DNA from: JAMXLO01 sp035569235 | GTDB lineage: Bacteria; Pseudomonadota; Alphaproteobacteria; Acetobacterales; Acetobacteraceae | Reading direction: 5' to 3' | Length of the DNA stretch: 8,805 bases | NCBI GenBank assembly: GCA_035569235.1 | Contig: DATMND010000059.1 | Coordinates: forward strand, 1-8,805 | Shown here: piece after piece, positions 1 to 5,515 of the stretch | How the letters are laid out: the number at the start of each line of letters is the position of its first letter | Numbering within the stretch: position 1 is the first letter of the stretch | The notes under the pieces: generated by a model | Told to the model about the DNA's origin: nothing | Databases searched by the model: none | Seen by the model: the letters and a program-made list of their open reading frames with translations, nothing else | Program-made: the position numbers and the translations under genes

Positions 1-686
1 GCCCCAAGCTCGGCAAATGCGGCGGCGATCGCATGCCCCTGCCGCCCGCTCGAGCGATTGGCGATGTAGCGCACCGGATCGATCGGCTCGTGCGTCGGCC
101 CGCTGGTTATCAGGACGTGGCGGCCGGCCAGGGGGCGCCGCGGCGCGAGCAGCGCCTCGATCGCGGCCAGGATCGCCGGCGGCTCCGCGAGCCGGCCCGG
201 TCCGAACTCGTTGCACGCCATCGCACCCTCGTCCGGACCCACGACGTGGATGCCGCGCGCGGCGAGCAGCGTCATGTTCGCCACCGTCGCCGCGTGCTGC
301 CACATGCGGACGTTCATCGCCGGCGCGACCAGCACGGGCTTGTCGGTCGCCAGCAGCAGCGTCGATGCGAGGTCGCCTGCCAGCCCGGCGGCCATTTTCG
401 CCAGGATGTCGGCGGATGCAGGCGCCACCACCACAAGGTCCGCGCTGCGTGAGAGCTGGATATGGCCCATCTCGCTTTCGTCGGTGAGCGAGAACAGGTC
501 CGTATAGACCTTGCCCTCGCTCAGGGCCTGCAGCGACAGCGGCGTCACGAAGTGCGCGCCCGCCTCGGTCAGCACGCAGGTGACGGCGCAATCCCTGCCG
601 CGCAGCAGCCGGATCAGTTCGAGCACCTTGTAGGCGGCGATGCCGCCAGAGACGATGAGCAGCACCCGCTTGCCGGCCAGCGTCAT
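1..686 (-). CDS. coaBC: Bifunctional phosphopantothenoylcysteine decarboxylase / phosphopantothenate-cysteine ligase CoaBC (Dfp), partial
   Basis: The first 228 residues are present; the rest lies beyond the left edge. CoaBC makes 4'-phosphopantetheine for coenzyme A in two steps: CoaB ligates cysteine to 4'-phosphopantothenate, and the flavoprotein CoaC decarboxylates the product. Visible are the flavin-fold start (SGGIAAYK), the catalytic His in MGHI (residue 75), the PAMN motif (Asn 125) and the loop cysteine in GAMACNEFGPGR (residue 158). These positions match the E. coli enzyme exactly when counting starts at 686. CoaB begins near residue 188 with GRHVLITSGPTHEPIDPVRYIANRSSG. I chose 686 because MTLAGKR aligns with the E. 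coli N-terminus; a GGGGAG lies 11 nt upstream. An in-frame ATG at 710 would add eight residues and has GGAG six bases upstream, inside a REP-like hairpin. The gene follows ubiE on the same strand after a repeat-filled gap. Confidence 0.95.
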   Translation of the reverse strand, partial: MTLAGKRVLLIVSGGIAAYKVLELIRLLRGRDCAVTCVLTEAGAHFVTPLSLQALSEGKVYTDLFSLTDESEMGHIQLSRSADLVVVAPASADILAKMAAGLAGDLASTLLLATDKPVLVAPAMNVRMWQHAATVANMTLLAARGIHVVGPDEGAMACNEFGPGRLAEPPAILAAIEALLAPRRPLAGRHVLITSGPTHEPIDPVRYIANRSSGRQGHAIAAAFAELG

Positions 687-712
687 GACCCGGTCAGCTC
701 CCCGCGACATTT

Positions 713-756
713 CCCTCTCCGCCCTCGGGGGCGGAGAGGGTTAGGGTGAGGTGGGG
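713..756 (+). repeat. REP-like palindrome A (hairpin plus GGGTGAGGTGGGG tail)
   Basis: A perfect 12-bp stem, CCCTCTCCGCCC (713-724) with its complement (729-740), closes a TCGG loop. A TTA and the tail GGGTGAGGTGGGG (744-756) follow. This shape resembles dispersed intergenic REP-like elements common in GC-rich proteobacteria; copy number cannot be seen from one window. The stem ends 26 bp before the coaBC start at 686 and 2 bp before the alternative ATG at 710. Confidence 0.75.
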
Positions 757-799
757 GATGGCGCGCCGTGGTGACCAGTTGACGCAATGGCCCCAACAG

Positions 800-843
800 C
801 TCCACCTCACCCCGGCCATCTCCGCCCCAGGGCGGAGAGGGAG
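800..843 (-). repeat. REP-like palindrome B, inverted copy of element A
   Basis: Read on the minus strand this repeats element A: TCCCTCTCCGCCC, a short loop, GGGCGGAGA, then the tail GGGTGAGGTGGAG (800-812 on the plus strand). The stem 819-826/831-838 is perfect for 8 bp; its base is interrupted by one mismatch (818/839). Its tail pairs with that of element A with one mismatch out of 13, so the two copies form an inverted pair around a 43-bp spacer (757-799), as in BIME-type arrangements. Confidence 0.7.
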
Positions 844-847
844 TTCG

Positions 848-867
848 CGGCACGGCGCCCCGTGCCG
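848..867 (-). terminator. Hairpin immediately after the ubiE stop, terminator-like without a U tract
   Basis: CGGCACGG (848-855) and CCGTGCCG (860-867) form a perfect 8-bp GC-rich stem around a 4-nt loop. On the minus strand it begins at the very next base after the ubiE stop (870-868). No T-run follows (the next bases are CGAACTCCC), so intrinsic termination is doubtful. It could instead protect the 3' end of the ubiE message. Confidence 0.4.
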
Positions 868-1623
868 TCACAGGCGCCACCCGGAGTGGATCGCTGCGAT
901 GCCGCCCGACAGGGTGCGCACGGCGACGCGCGCGAAACCGGCCGAACGCATCATGCCGGCCAGAGCATCGGGGGGAGGAAACTCCCGGATGCTCTCGGCA
1001 AGATACCGATAACTCGCCGCATCCTTTGCAATGCACCGTCCGAGCACGGGCAGCGCCCGAAACGACCACGCATCGTAAAGCGGTTGCAGCACGGCAACCT
1101 GGACGCGAGAAAACTCCAGGCAGAAGAACCTGCCGCCCGGCTTCAGCACGCGCCGCGCCTCTGCCAGAACTGCCTGCCGATCGGTACAATTGCGCAGACC
1201 AAACGCGATCGAGACGCGATCAACCCCGCGGTCCGGCAGCGGCAATCGCTCAGCGTCGGCAACCACCAGCGAGACCTCGCCGACCAGGCCGCCCGCCACC
1301 GCGCGGTCCTGCGCAACGCTCAGCATGGATGCGTTGATATCGGTCAGCAGCACCGGACCGCCTGCCCGTGCAAGCCACGCAAAGCCGACATCGCCAGTGC
1401 CGGCGGCGAGGTCCAGCAGCACGTGTCGCGGCCGCGGATCGAGCAATGTAACAAAAACACGCTTCCACGCGCGATGAATGCCGAGCGACATCAGGTCGTT
1501 CATCAGGTCGTAGCGCGGTGCGACGCTGTCGAACACCTGACGCACCAGGCCGCTCTTCTCCGCGCGCGGAACGCGACGGAATCCGAAATCGGTGGTTTCG
1601 CTCGCAGCAGGGTTGTCGCTCAT
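868..1623 (-). CDS. ubiE: Ubiquinone/menaquinone biosynthesis C-methyltransferase UbiE
   Basis: A class I S-adenosylmethionine methyltransferase of 251 residues, a normal length for the family. UbiE C-methylates the benzoquinol ring during ubiquinone synthesis, and demethylmenaquinol where menaquinone is made; it acts on membrane lipid intermediates. Visible landmarks are the N-terminal family signature TTDFGFRRVPRAEKSGLVRQVFDSVAPRYD, MNDLMSLGIHRAWKR, SAM motif I LLDLAAGTGDVG, the acidic residue after the second strand in LLTDINASML, SIAFGLRNCTD, RRVLKPGGRFFCLEFS and the C-terminal YRYLAESIREFP. I prefer ATG at 1623 (MSDNPAASE); an in-frame ATG at 1632 adds MGR, and neither has a clear Shine-Dalgarno. 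It diverges from mutM, whose start is 29 bp away. In many alphaproteobacteria ubiB sits directly downstream; here the next gene is coaBC. Confidence 0.95.
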   Translation of the reverse strand: MSDNPAASETTDFGFRRVPRAEKSGLVRQVFDSVAPRYDLMNDLMSLGIHRAWKRVFVTLLDPRPRHVLLDLAAGTGDVGFAWLARAGGPVLLTDINASMLSVAQDRAVAGGLVGEVSLVVADAERLPLPDRGVDRVSIAFGLRNCTDRQAVLAEARRVLKPGGRFFCLEFSRVQVAVLQPLYDAWSFRALPVLGRCIAKDAASYRYLAESIREFPPPDALAGMMRSAGFARVAVRTLSGGIAAIHSGWRL

Positions 1624-1632
1624 GCGGCCCAT

Positions 1633-1638
1633 CTATAG
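1633..1638. promoter_or_regulatory. Palindromic CTATAG, possible shared -10 element for divergent ubiE and mutM
   Basis: The roughly 29-bp gap between the starts of ubiE (1623) and mutM (1653) contains CTATAG, the only AT-rich palindrome there. It gives TATAGC toward mutM and TATAGA toward ubiE. Both genes lack a recognisable Shine-Dalgarno, and transcription starting about 7 bases beyond a -10 here would give very short or leaderless messages. Toward mutM a weak TTGTCG (1613-1618) lies 15 bp upstream; toward ubiE no good -35 is seen. This is inference from spacing only. Confidence 0.3.
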
Positions 1639-1652
1639 CGTGCCGCACCTCA

Positions 1653-2492
1653 ATGCCGGAACTCCCCGAAGTCGAGACGGTGATGCGCGGCCTTCAGCAG
1701 CGGCTGGAGGGGCGCCTTATCGTGCGTGCGGCCGCAAATCGTCCCGACCTGCGCTGGCCGCTGCCGGAAGGCCTGGAACAGCGGCTGACCGGGGCTCGCG
1801 TCGAGGGATTCCGTCGCCGCGGCAAGTACATCCTGATGCGCCTGGCCGGCGGCGATTCGGTGCTGCTGCATCTGGGCATGTCCGGTCGCATGGTCCTGGG
1901 TCCGACGCGCCCGAACCAGCCGACGCCGCACGAACACCTCGTGCTGGAGACGGATGATGGCTGGCGGCTGGGCTTCGTCGATCCACGCCGCTTCGGTTCG
2001 GTCGATCTGGTTCTGACCCGCCTCGAGGACACGCATCGGCTGCTCGCCGAACTCGGACCCGAGCCACTGGACGAGGACTTCACTCCAGCCTGCCTGTCGG
2101 CTTCCCTTGCCGGCAAGCGGACGTCGATCAAGGCGGCTTTGCTCGACCAGAAGGTCGTGGCCGGTCTCGGCAACATTTATGTATGCGAGGCCCTGTTCCG
2201 GGCGCGGCTCAGCCCGTTGCGCTCGGCCCACACGGTGCCCGGAGCCCGCGCGGCGCGTCTGGTGCCGGCGATCAAGGACACGCTGCGGGAGGCGATCGCC
2301 GCCGGCGGCTCCAGCCTGCGCGACTATGTGCAACCGCACGGCGAGCTGGGTTACTTCCAGCACGCCTGGAAGGTCTATGGCCGCGAGGGCGAGCCGTGCG
2401 AGCGGTGCCCAGCCCCGCCTGCCTGCCCCGGCGTGCGCCGCGTAGTCCAGTCGGCTCGCAGCACATTTTATTGCTCGCGCACCCAGCGATAG
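1653..2492 (+). CDS. mutM: Formamidopyrimidine-DNA glycosylase / AP lyase MutM (Fpg)
   Basis: A 279-residue base-excision repair enzyme that removes 8-oxoguanine and formamidopyrimidines and cuts the abasic site. After Met removal the N-terminus is PELPEVETV, with the catalytic proline and the conserved Glu. Other landmarks are the beta-hairpin lysine in RRGKYI (Lys 58), HLGMSGRM, DPRRFG, LGPEPL, and the helix-two-turn-helix segment KAALLDQKVVAGLGNIYVCEALF. The C-terminal zinc finger is unusual. The family pattern ends in FYCxxC, but here it reads FYCSRTQR, so Thr 277 stands in the last cysteine position. The spacing between the cysteine pairs is also 21 rather than about 16 residues, with an extra Cys at 258. 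Candidate ligands are Cys 249, 252, 258 and 274. The ATG at 1653 is set by the invariant N-terminus. It probably shares a transcript with the hydratase 35 bp downstream. Confidence 0.96.
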   Translation: MPELPEVETVMRGLQQRLEGRLIVRAAANRPDLRWPLPEGLEQRLTGARVEGFRRRGKYILMRLAGGDSVLLHLGMSGRMVLGPTRPNQPTPHEHLVLETDDGWRLGFVDPRRFGSVDLVLTRLEDTHRLLAELGPEPLDEDFTPACLSASLAGKRTSIKAALLDQKVVAGLGNIYVCEALFRARLSPLRSAHTVPGARAARLVPAIKDTLREAIAAGGSSLRDYVQPHGELGYFQHAWKVYGREGEPCERCPAPPACPGVRRVVQSARSTFYCSRTQR

Positions 2493-2527
2493 CTAGAAGC
2501 TGGCACCCATTTACTGGGAGAGTGAGA

Positions 2528-3316
2528 ATGGCCGACGGATTCGAGAACATCATCGTCGAGACCCACGGGCGGGTCGGGCTGATTCGGCTCAATCGGCCAA
2601 CCGCTCTGAATGCGTTGTGCGATGCCATGATGCAGGAAATCGGCGATCAGCTCCAGGCCTTCGACGATGATTCAGCAATCGGCGCCATCATACTGACAGG
2701 AAACGAAAAAGCCTTTGCCGCAGGCGCCGACATCAAGGAAATGAAGGAGCGCACCCACCCTGCCGCCCTGTTGGAGGACTTCATCGGCAAGCGGTGGGAG
2801 ACGGTGCTCCGTATCAAGAAGCCGGTGATCGCGGCGGTGGCCGGCTTCGCTCTGGGCGGCGGCTGTGAGCTGGCCATGATGTGCGACTTCATCCTCGCCG
2901 CCGACACCGCCCGATTCGGCCAGCCCGAGATCAACCTCGGCGTCATCCCCGGCGCCGGCGGCACCCAGCGGCTCACGCGCGCGGTCGGCAAGTCCAAGGC
3001 GATGGACATGGTCCTGACCGCGCGGATGATGGATGCCGCCGAGGCGGAGCGCGCCAACCTGGTCTCGCGGGTGTTCCCGGCGGACCAGCTCATCCCCGAG
3101 GCGCTGAAGATCGCCGAGCGGATCGCCGGCCTGTCGCCGGTGGCCGTGGTGCTGGGCAAGCAGGCGGTGAACCGCGCGTTCGAGACCACCCTGGTCGAGG
3201 GCGTGCGGCACGAGAGGGCATTGTTCCTCTCGCTGTTCGGCACACCTGATCAACGCGAGGGAATGGCCGCATTCATCGAAAAGCGAAAACCTTCGTTCCG
3301 TACTGGCGGGCAGTGA
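2528..3316 (+). CDS. Enoyl-CoA hydratase (crotonase family)
   Basis: A 262-residue crotonase-fold enzyme, the usual length, expected to add water to trans-2-enoyl-CoA in fatty-acid or related acyl-CoA breakdown. Substrate choice cannot be read from the sequence. Oxyanion-hole segments are AFAAGADIKEM and AGFALGGGCELAMMCD. Both catalytic glutamates of the hydratase subgroup are in place: Glu 114 in GGGCEL and Glu 134 in FGQPEINLGVIPGAGGTQRL. That favours true hydratase activity over the isomerase or hydrolase branches. A good Shine-Dalgarno GGGAG (2516-2520) sits seven bases before the ATG at 2528. It lies 35 bp after mutM with no evident terminator, so the two may be co-transcribed. In several alphaproteobacteria a mutM-hydratase pair precedes rpsT and dnaA; here an EAL-domain gene follows instead, its ribosome site overlapping this stop codon. 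Confidence 0.93.
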   Translation: MADGFENIIVETHGRVGLIRLNRPTALNALCDAMMQEIGDQLQAFDDDSAIGAIILTGNEKAFAAGADIKEMKERTHPAALLEDFIGKRWETVLRIKKPVIAAVAGFALGGGCELAMMCDFILAADTARFGQPEINLGVIPGAGGTQRLTRAVGKSKAMDMVLTARMMDAAEAERANLVSRVFPADQLIPEALKIAERIAGLSPVAVVLGKQAVNRAFETTLVEGVRHERALFLSLFGTPDQREGMAAFIEKRKPSFRTGGQ

Positions 3317-3318
3317 GG
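3315..3318 (+). promoter_or_regulatory. Shine-Dalgarno GAGG supporting a TTG start, overlapping the hydratase stop
   Basis: GAGG overlaps the TGA stop of the hydratase (3314-3316) and is five bases from TTG at 3324. This favours the TTG start of the EAL gene and suggests translational coupling between the two reading frames. Confidence 0.55.
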
Positions 3319-3323
3319 TAACA

Positions 3324-4172
3324 TTGGGCAAATCCTCCTGGACAAGCCAGCTTGAGCATTCGAGCTATCAGGTATGCCGCGGCGGCCGTCCATTGATCCC
3401 GATCAATGAAATTCACGCGTCCCTGACGGGAGTCATGATCGAGACCCGCTACCAGCCGATCGTGCGCATGGCGGACCGCAAGCCTGTTGCGGTCGAGGTG
3501 CTCGCACGTATGAACCATCCAGCGCGAGGCACCCTGCTGCCGCACCTGTTCGTGCCCCAGATGGAGGACGCCGGCCTTGCTCCCGAACTGACCGAGGCAG
3601 TGACCCGTCGCGCCTTCGCCGACCTGACTGTGCCGTCGTTGGCACCCCACGGTCTGGACATCGCACTGAACTTTCCCCTCGATGTTCTGCTGGTGCCGCA
3701 GGCGATGGTGCTGCTGGATGCGCAGCGTCTGATCGCCGGGATCGAGGCAGCACAGATCATCATCGAACTGACAGAGAGCCGGCCGGTTGAGGACGTGGCG
3801 GGCCTGGGACGCGCCATCGAGCGACTGCGCGGTGCCGGCTATGGCGTCGTGATCGACGATATCCAGCCGACGGTACCCCGGCTTCAGGCACTGTTGGAGC
3901 TGCCGTTCACGGGCGTGAAGCTGGACAAGGACCTGGTACAGCTCCTGGCGGATGACACGGAATTGCACGATTTCACACGTCAAACCGTGGATACGGCGAG
4001 ATCGCGTGGCCTTAGCGTCACTGCCGAAGGCGTGGAGGATCCGGCGGCCTGGCGCCTGTTGGTGGACCTCGGTGTCGATATGGCGCAGGGCTTCCTGATC
4101 GCCCGGCCACTGCTGGCCGTTGCCGTTCCGGTCTGGCTGCGTCGGTGGTCGAAGCGGCGGCAGTTCGGGTGA
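3324..4172 (+). CDS. Stand-alone EAL-domain protein, putative cyclic-di-GMP phosphodiesterase
   Basis: A 282-residue soluble protein consisting of about 36 leading residues and one EAL domain, with no GGDEF, PAS, receiver or membrane segment. EAL enzymes linearise cyclic-di-GMP. Most active-site positions are kept: Glu 58 in VEVLAR (EVL in place of EAL), Asn 116 in ALNFP, Glu 148 and Glu 151 in IELTES, the Asp pair 178-179, Lys 199 in GVKLDKDLV, Glu 235 and Glu 238 in TAEGVE, and Gln 255 in MAQGF. Loop 6, normally DDFGTGYS, reads DDIQPTVP. That loop supports dimer contacts and metal binding, so activity may be weak or lost and the protein could be a cyclic-di-GMP binding effector. TTG at 3324 is chosen for its GAGG; the first in-frame ATG (3435) would still leave the EAL motif intact. 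It may be translated coupled to the hydratase and runs convergently toward the HisKA_2 kinase. Confidence 0.88.
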   Translation: MGKSSWTSQLEHSSYQVCRGGRPLIPINEIHASLTGVMIETRYQPIVRMADRKPVAVEVLARMNHPARGTLLPHLFVPQMEDAGLAPELTEAVTRRAFADLTVPSLAPHGLDIALNFPLDVLLVPQAMVLLDAQRLIAGIEAAQIIIELTESRPVEDVAGLGRAIERLRGAGYGVVIDDIQPTVPRLQALLELPFTGVKLDKDLVQLLADDTELHDFTRQTVDTARSRGLSVTAEGVEDPAAWRLLVDLGVDMAQGFLIARPLLAVAVPVWLRRWSKRRQFG

Positions 4173-4228
4173 GACGTTCGGTCGGCGTGCCCCGGGCACT
4201 GTTGTCAGGCTGGATGCAATCGCGTGCC
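4173..4228. other. Convergent gap with GC-rich inverted repeats
   Basis: These 56 bp separate the stops of the EAL gene and the kinase. GTGCCC occurs at 4187-4192 and 4224-4229 (the latter reaching the kinase stop codon), and GGGCAC at 4194-4199, so two alternative short stems are possible. The second has a 24-nt loop. Neither is followed by a T-run, so no intrinsic terminator can be claimed. Confidence 0.3.
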
Positions 4229-5293
4229 CTATGGCTGCGCCCTCGTGAACTCCAACTTCACCGTCGTGCCGCTATCGCCTCCGAGGGACATGCGTCCGCC
4301 CAACTCCGCAGCGAGTTCCTGCATGATTGACAACCCAAGGCCGCCAGGATTTGCCAGCACGCTGTCCGGATCAAACCCCGGTCCGTCGTCCCAGATCGTC
4401 AACACTAGCCGGCCATCGGCAATTTTGCGCAATTCGACCGCGAACATGCAGCCGCGCCTCAGTCGGAAAATGTGCTTCAACGCATTCATCGCCGCTTCGA
4501 TCACGATCAGGCAGACGATCGTCACTTGATGATCCTGCAAGTCCACCTGCGCCGTCCGCACCTGAACTGCGACATCCACGTCCTCGAAGATGTGGCTCAA
4601 AATATCGCGCAGCAGGGGGGCCAACCCTCGCTGGCGTCTTGTCTTGTCATCAACGATGCGCTGCAGATAGGTGATCGACGATATCCGCCTTATCGCCTGC
4701 CCAATTACGTCCTTGACCTTGGCGCCGCCATCGATCCTGCTCTGGGAACCCTCGAGCATTGCGGTGATGAGGTGCAACTGATTGGCGACTCGGTGCCGCA
4801 TCTCCCGCACCATGATCTCGCGTAGTCGAAGCAAGCTCTTCAGCCGATCCTGCTGCTCCGCGTTGCTGCGCGACGCCCGATAGAGCGAGTCGACCAGTAT
4901 CAGCTCGAAGAGACCGACAAGGACGAACAGCGCCAGCGAGATCGGTGTAGCCGACAATGCCAGCGAGAGCCCAATCGGCGGCAGCCACAGCAAGGCGCAG
5001 ACAGCAACGGCCAGCACGATCACCATCACAGCCTGGCGTCGTCCGCAGAACGCGGTGGTGAGGGCGATCGCCGGAAGAAACGTCAGGAACGGTCCGCTGA
5101 CGACGAGCCCGTCGAGCAGCCATTGCGCCATCGCGGCGGCAAGCCACATCGCCAGAGCCAGCAGCCACCGCGTCCACTGCGGCCCGCATCGCGTAAAGCG
5201 AAAGAGCGGGCGGACTGGCGCCGGAGGCTGGACGGCCTCAACGGGCCAGGATACTGTGTGGAGCATGAAACCGTTGCTGTGTTGGAGCGACAT
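4229..5293 (-). CDS. Membrane sensor histidine kinase, HisKA_2 type with DUF4118-like N-terminus
   Basis: A 354-residue kinase. About 40 leading residues are followed by four hydrophobic segments (roughly 42-60, 66-82, 88-108, 116-137) resembling the KdpD-like DUF4118 membrane unit, with almost no periplasmic domain. The phosphoacceptor His 167 is in REMRHRVANQLHLITAML, the HisKA_2 form of the H-box. The N-box is IEAAMNALKH (Asn 270), the G1 box WDDGPGFD (301-308) and the G2 box GGLGLSIM (317-324). The W-x-E signature of HWE kinases is not seen. The cognate response regulator is not in the window. The stimulus is unknown; short-loop DUF4118 domains suggest sensing at or inside the membrane. 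ATG at 5293 gives the full frame; ATG at 5266 is an alternative that leaves all domains intact. It lies 222 bp downstream of the hybrid kinase on the same strand. Confidence 0.9.
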   Translation of the reverse strand: MSLQHSNGFMLHTVSWPVEAVQPPAPVRPLFRFTRCGPQWTRWLLALAMWLAAAMAQWLLDGLVVSGPFLTFLPAIALTTAFCGRRQAVMVIVLAVAVCALLWLPPIGLSLALSATPISLALFVLVGLFELILVDSLYRASRSNAEQQDRLKSLLRLREIMVREMRHRVANQLHLITAMLEGSQSRIDGGAKVKDVIGQAIRRISSITYLQRIVDDKTRRQRGLAPLLRDILSHIFEDVDVAVQVRTAQVDLQDHQVTIVCLIVIEAAMNALKHIFRLRRGCMFAVELRKIADGRLVLTIWDDGPGFDPDSVLANPGGLGLSIMQELAAELGGRMSLGGDSGTTVKLEFTRAQP

Positions 5294-5452
5294 TCGTTTC
5301 TATCAGACAACGCATCTGCATGCCATCGGAATCCTGCCTCGGAAGCCAGGCTATTCGGCGGCCACTCTGCGTGATGGCCGTTCGGCCCTCACAGCAACAG
5401 CACCGGCGATGAATGATGAGCCCGGGACACGGCGTTCGGACCGATATGGCAA

Positions 5453-5481
5453 CGTGTCATTGCCGCGCCGGGCGTGACACG
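5453..5481 (-). other. Inverted repeat in the gap between the two kinase genes
   Basis: CGTGTCA (5453-5459) and TGACACG (5475-5481) can form a 7-bp stem with a 15-nt GC-rich loop, 35 bp beyond the hybrid kinase stop. No T-run follows on the minus strand. It could be a weak terminator, a message-processing hairpin or a protein site. Elsewhere in this 222-bp gap (5294-5515) I see no gene and no convincing promoter. Confidence 0.3.
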
Positions 5482-5515
5482 GTCGGCTTGCATGGCGGGA
5501 GAATCTGCGACGCCG

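Noticed and set aside
760..767. GGCGCGCC palindrome between the two REP-like elements.
   Set aside because: An eight-base GC palindrome is expected by chance in DNA of this composition, and nothing ties it to a function.
683..1189. Long alternative frames opposite or across coaBC, ubiE, mutM, the transporter and the hybrid kinase, such as minus 683-1189 and plus 7465-8643.
   Set aside because: They are rich in Arg, Pro, Ala and Gly, overlap well-identified genes, and have no family resemblance: typical shadow frames of GC-rich coding DNA.
2483..2502. Short dyad CCAGC/GCTGG across the mutM stop as a terminator.
   Set aside because: Only five pairs with a 10-nt loop and no T-run; the 35-bp spacing to the hydratase fits co-transcription better.
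5300..5335. Possible EcfG-type (general stress sigma) promoter upstream of the HisKA_2 kinase: GGATTC, 16-17 bases, CGTT on the minus strand.
   Set aside because: The -35 half deviates from GGAAC at key positions, and no phyR, nepR or ecfG gene is in the window; HisKA_2 kinases alone do not prove the link.
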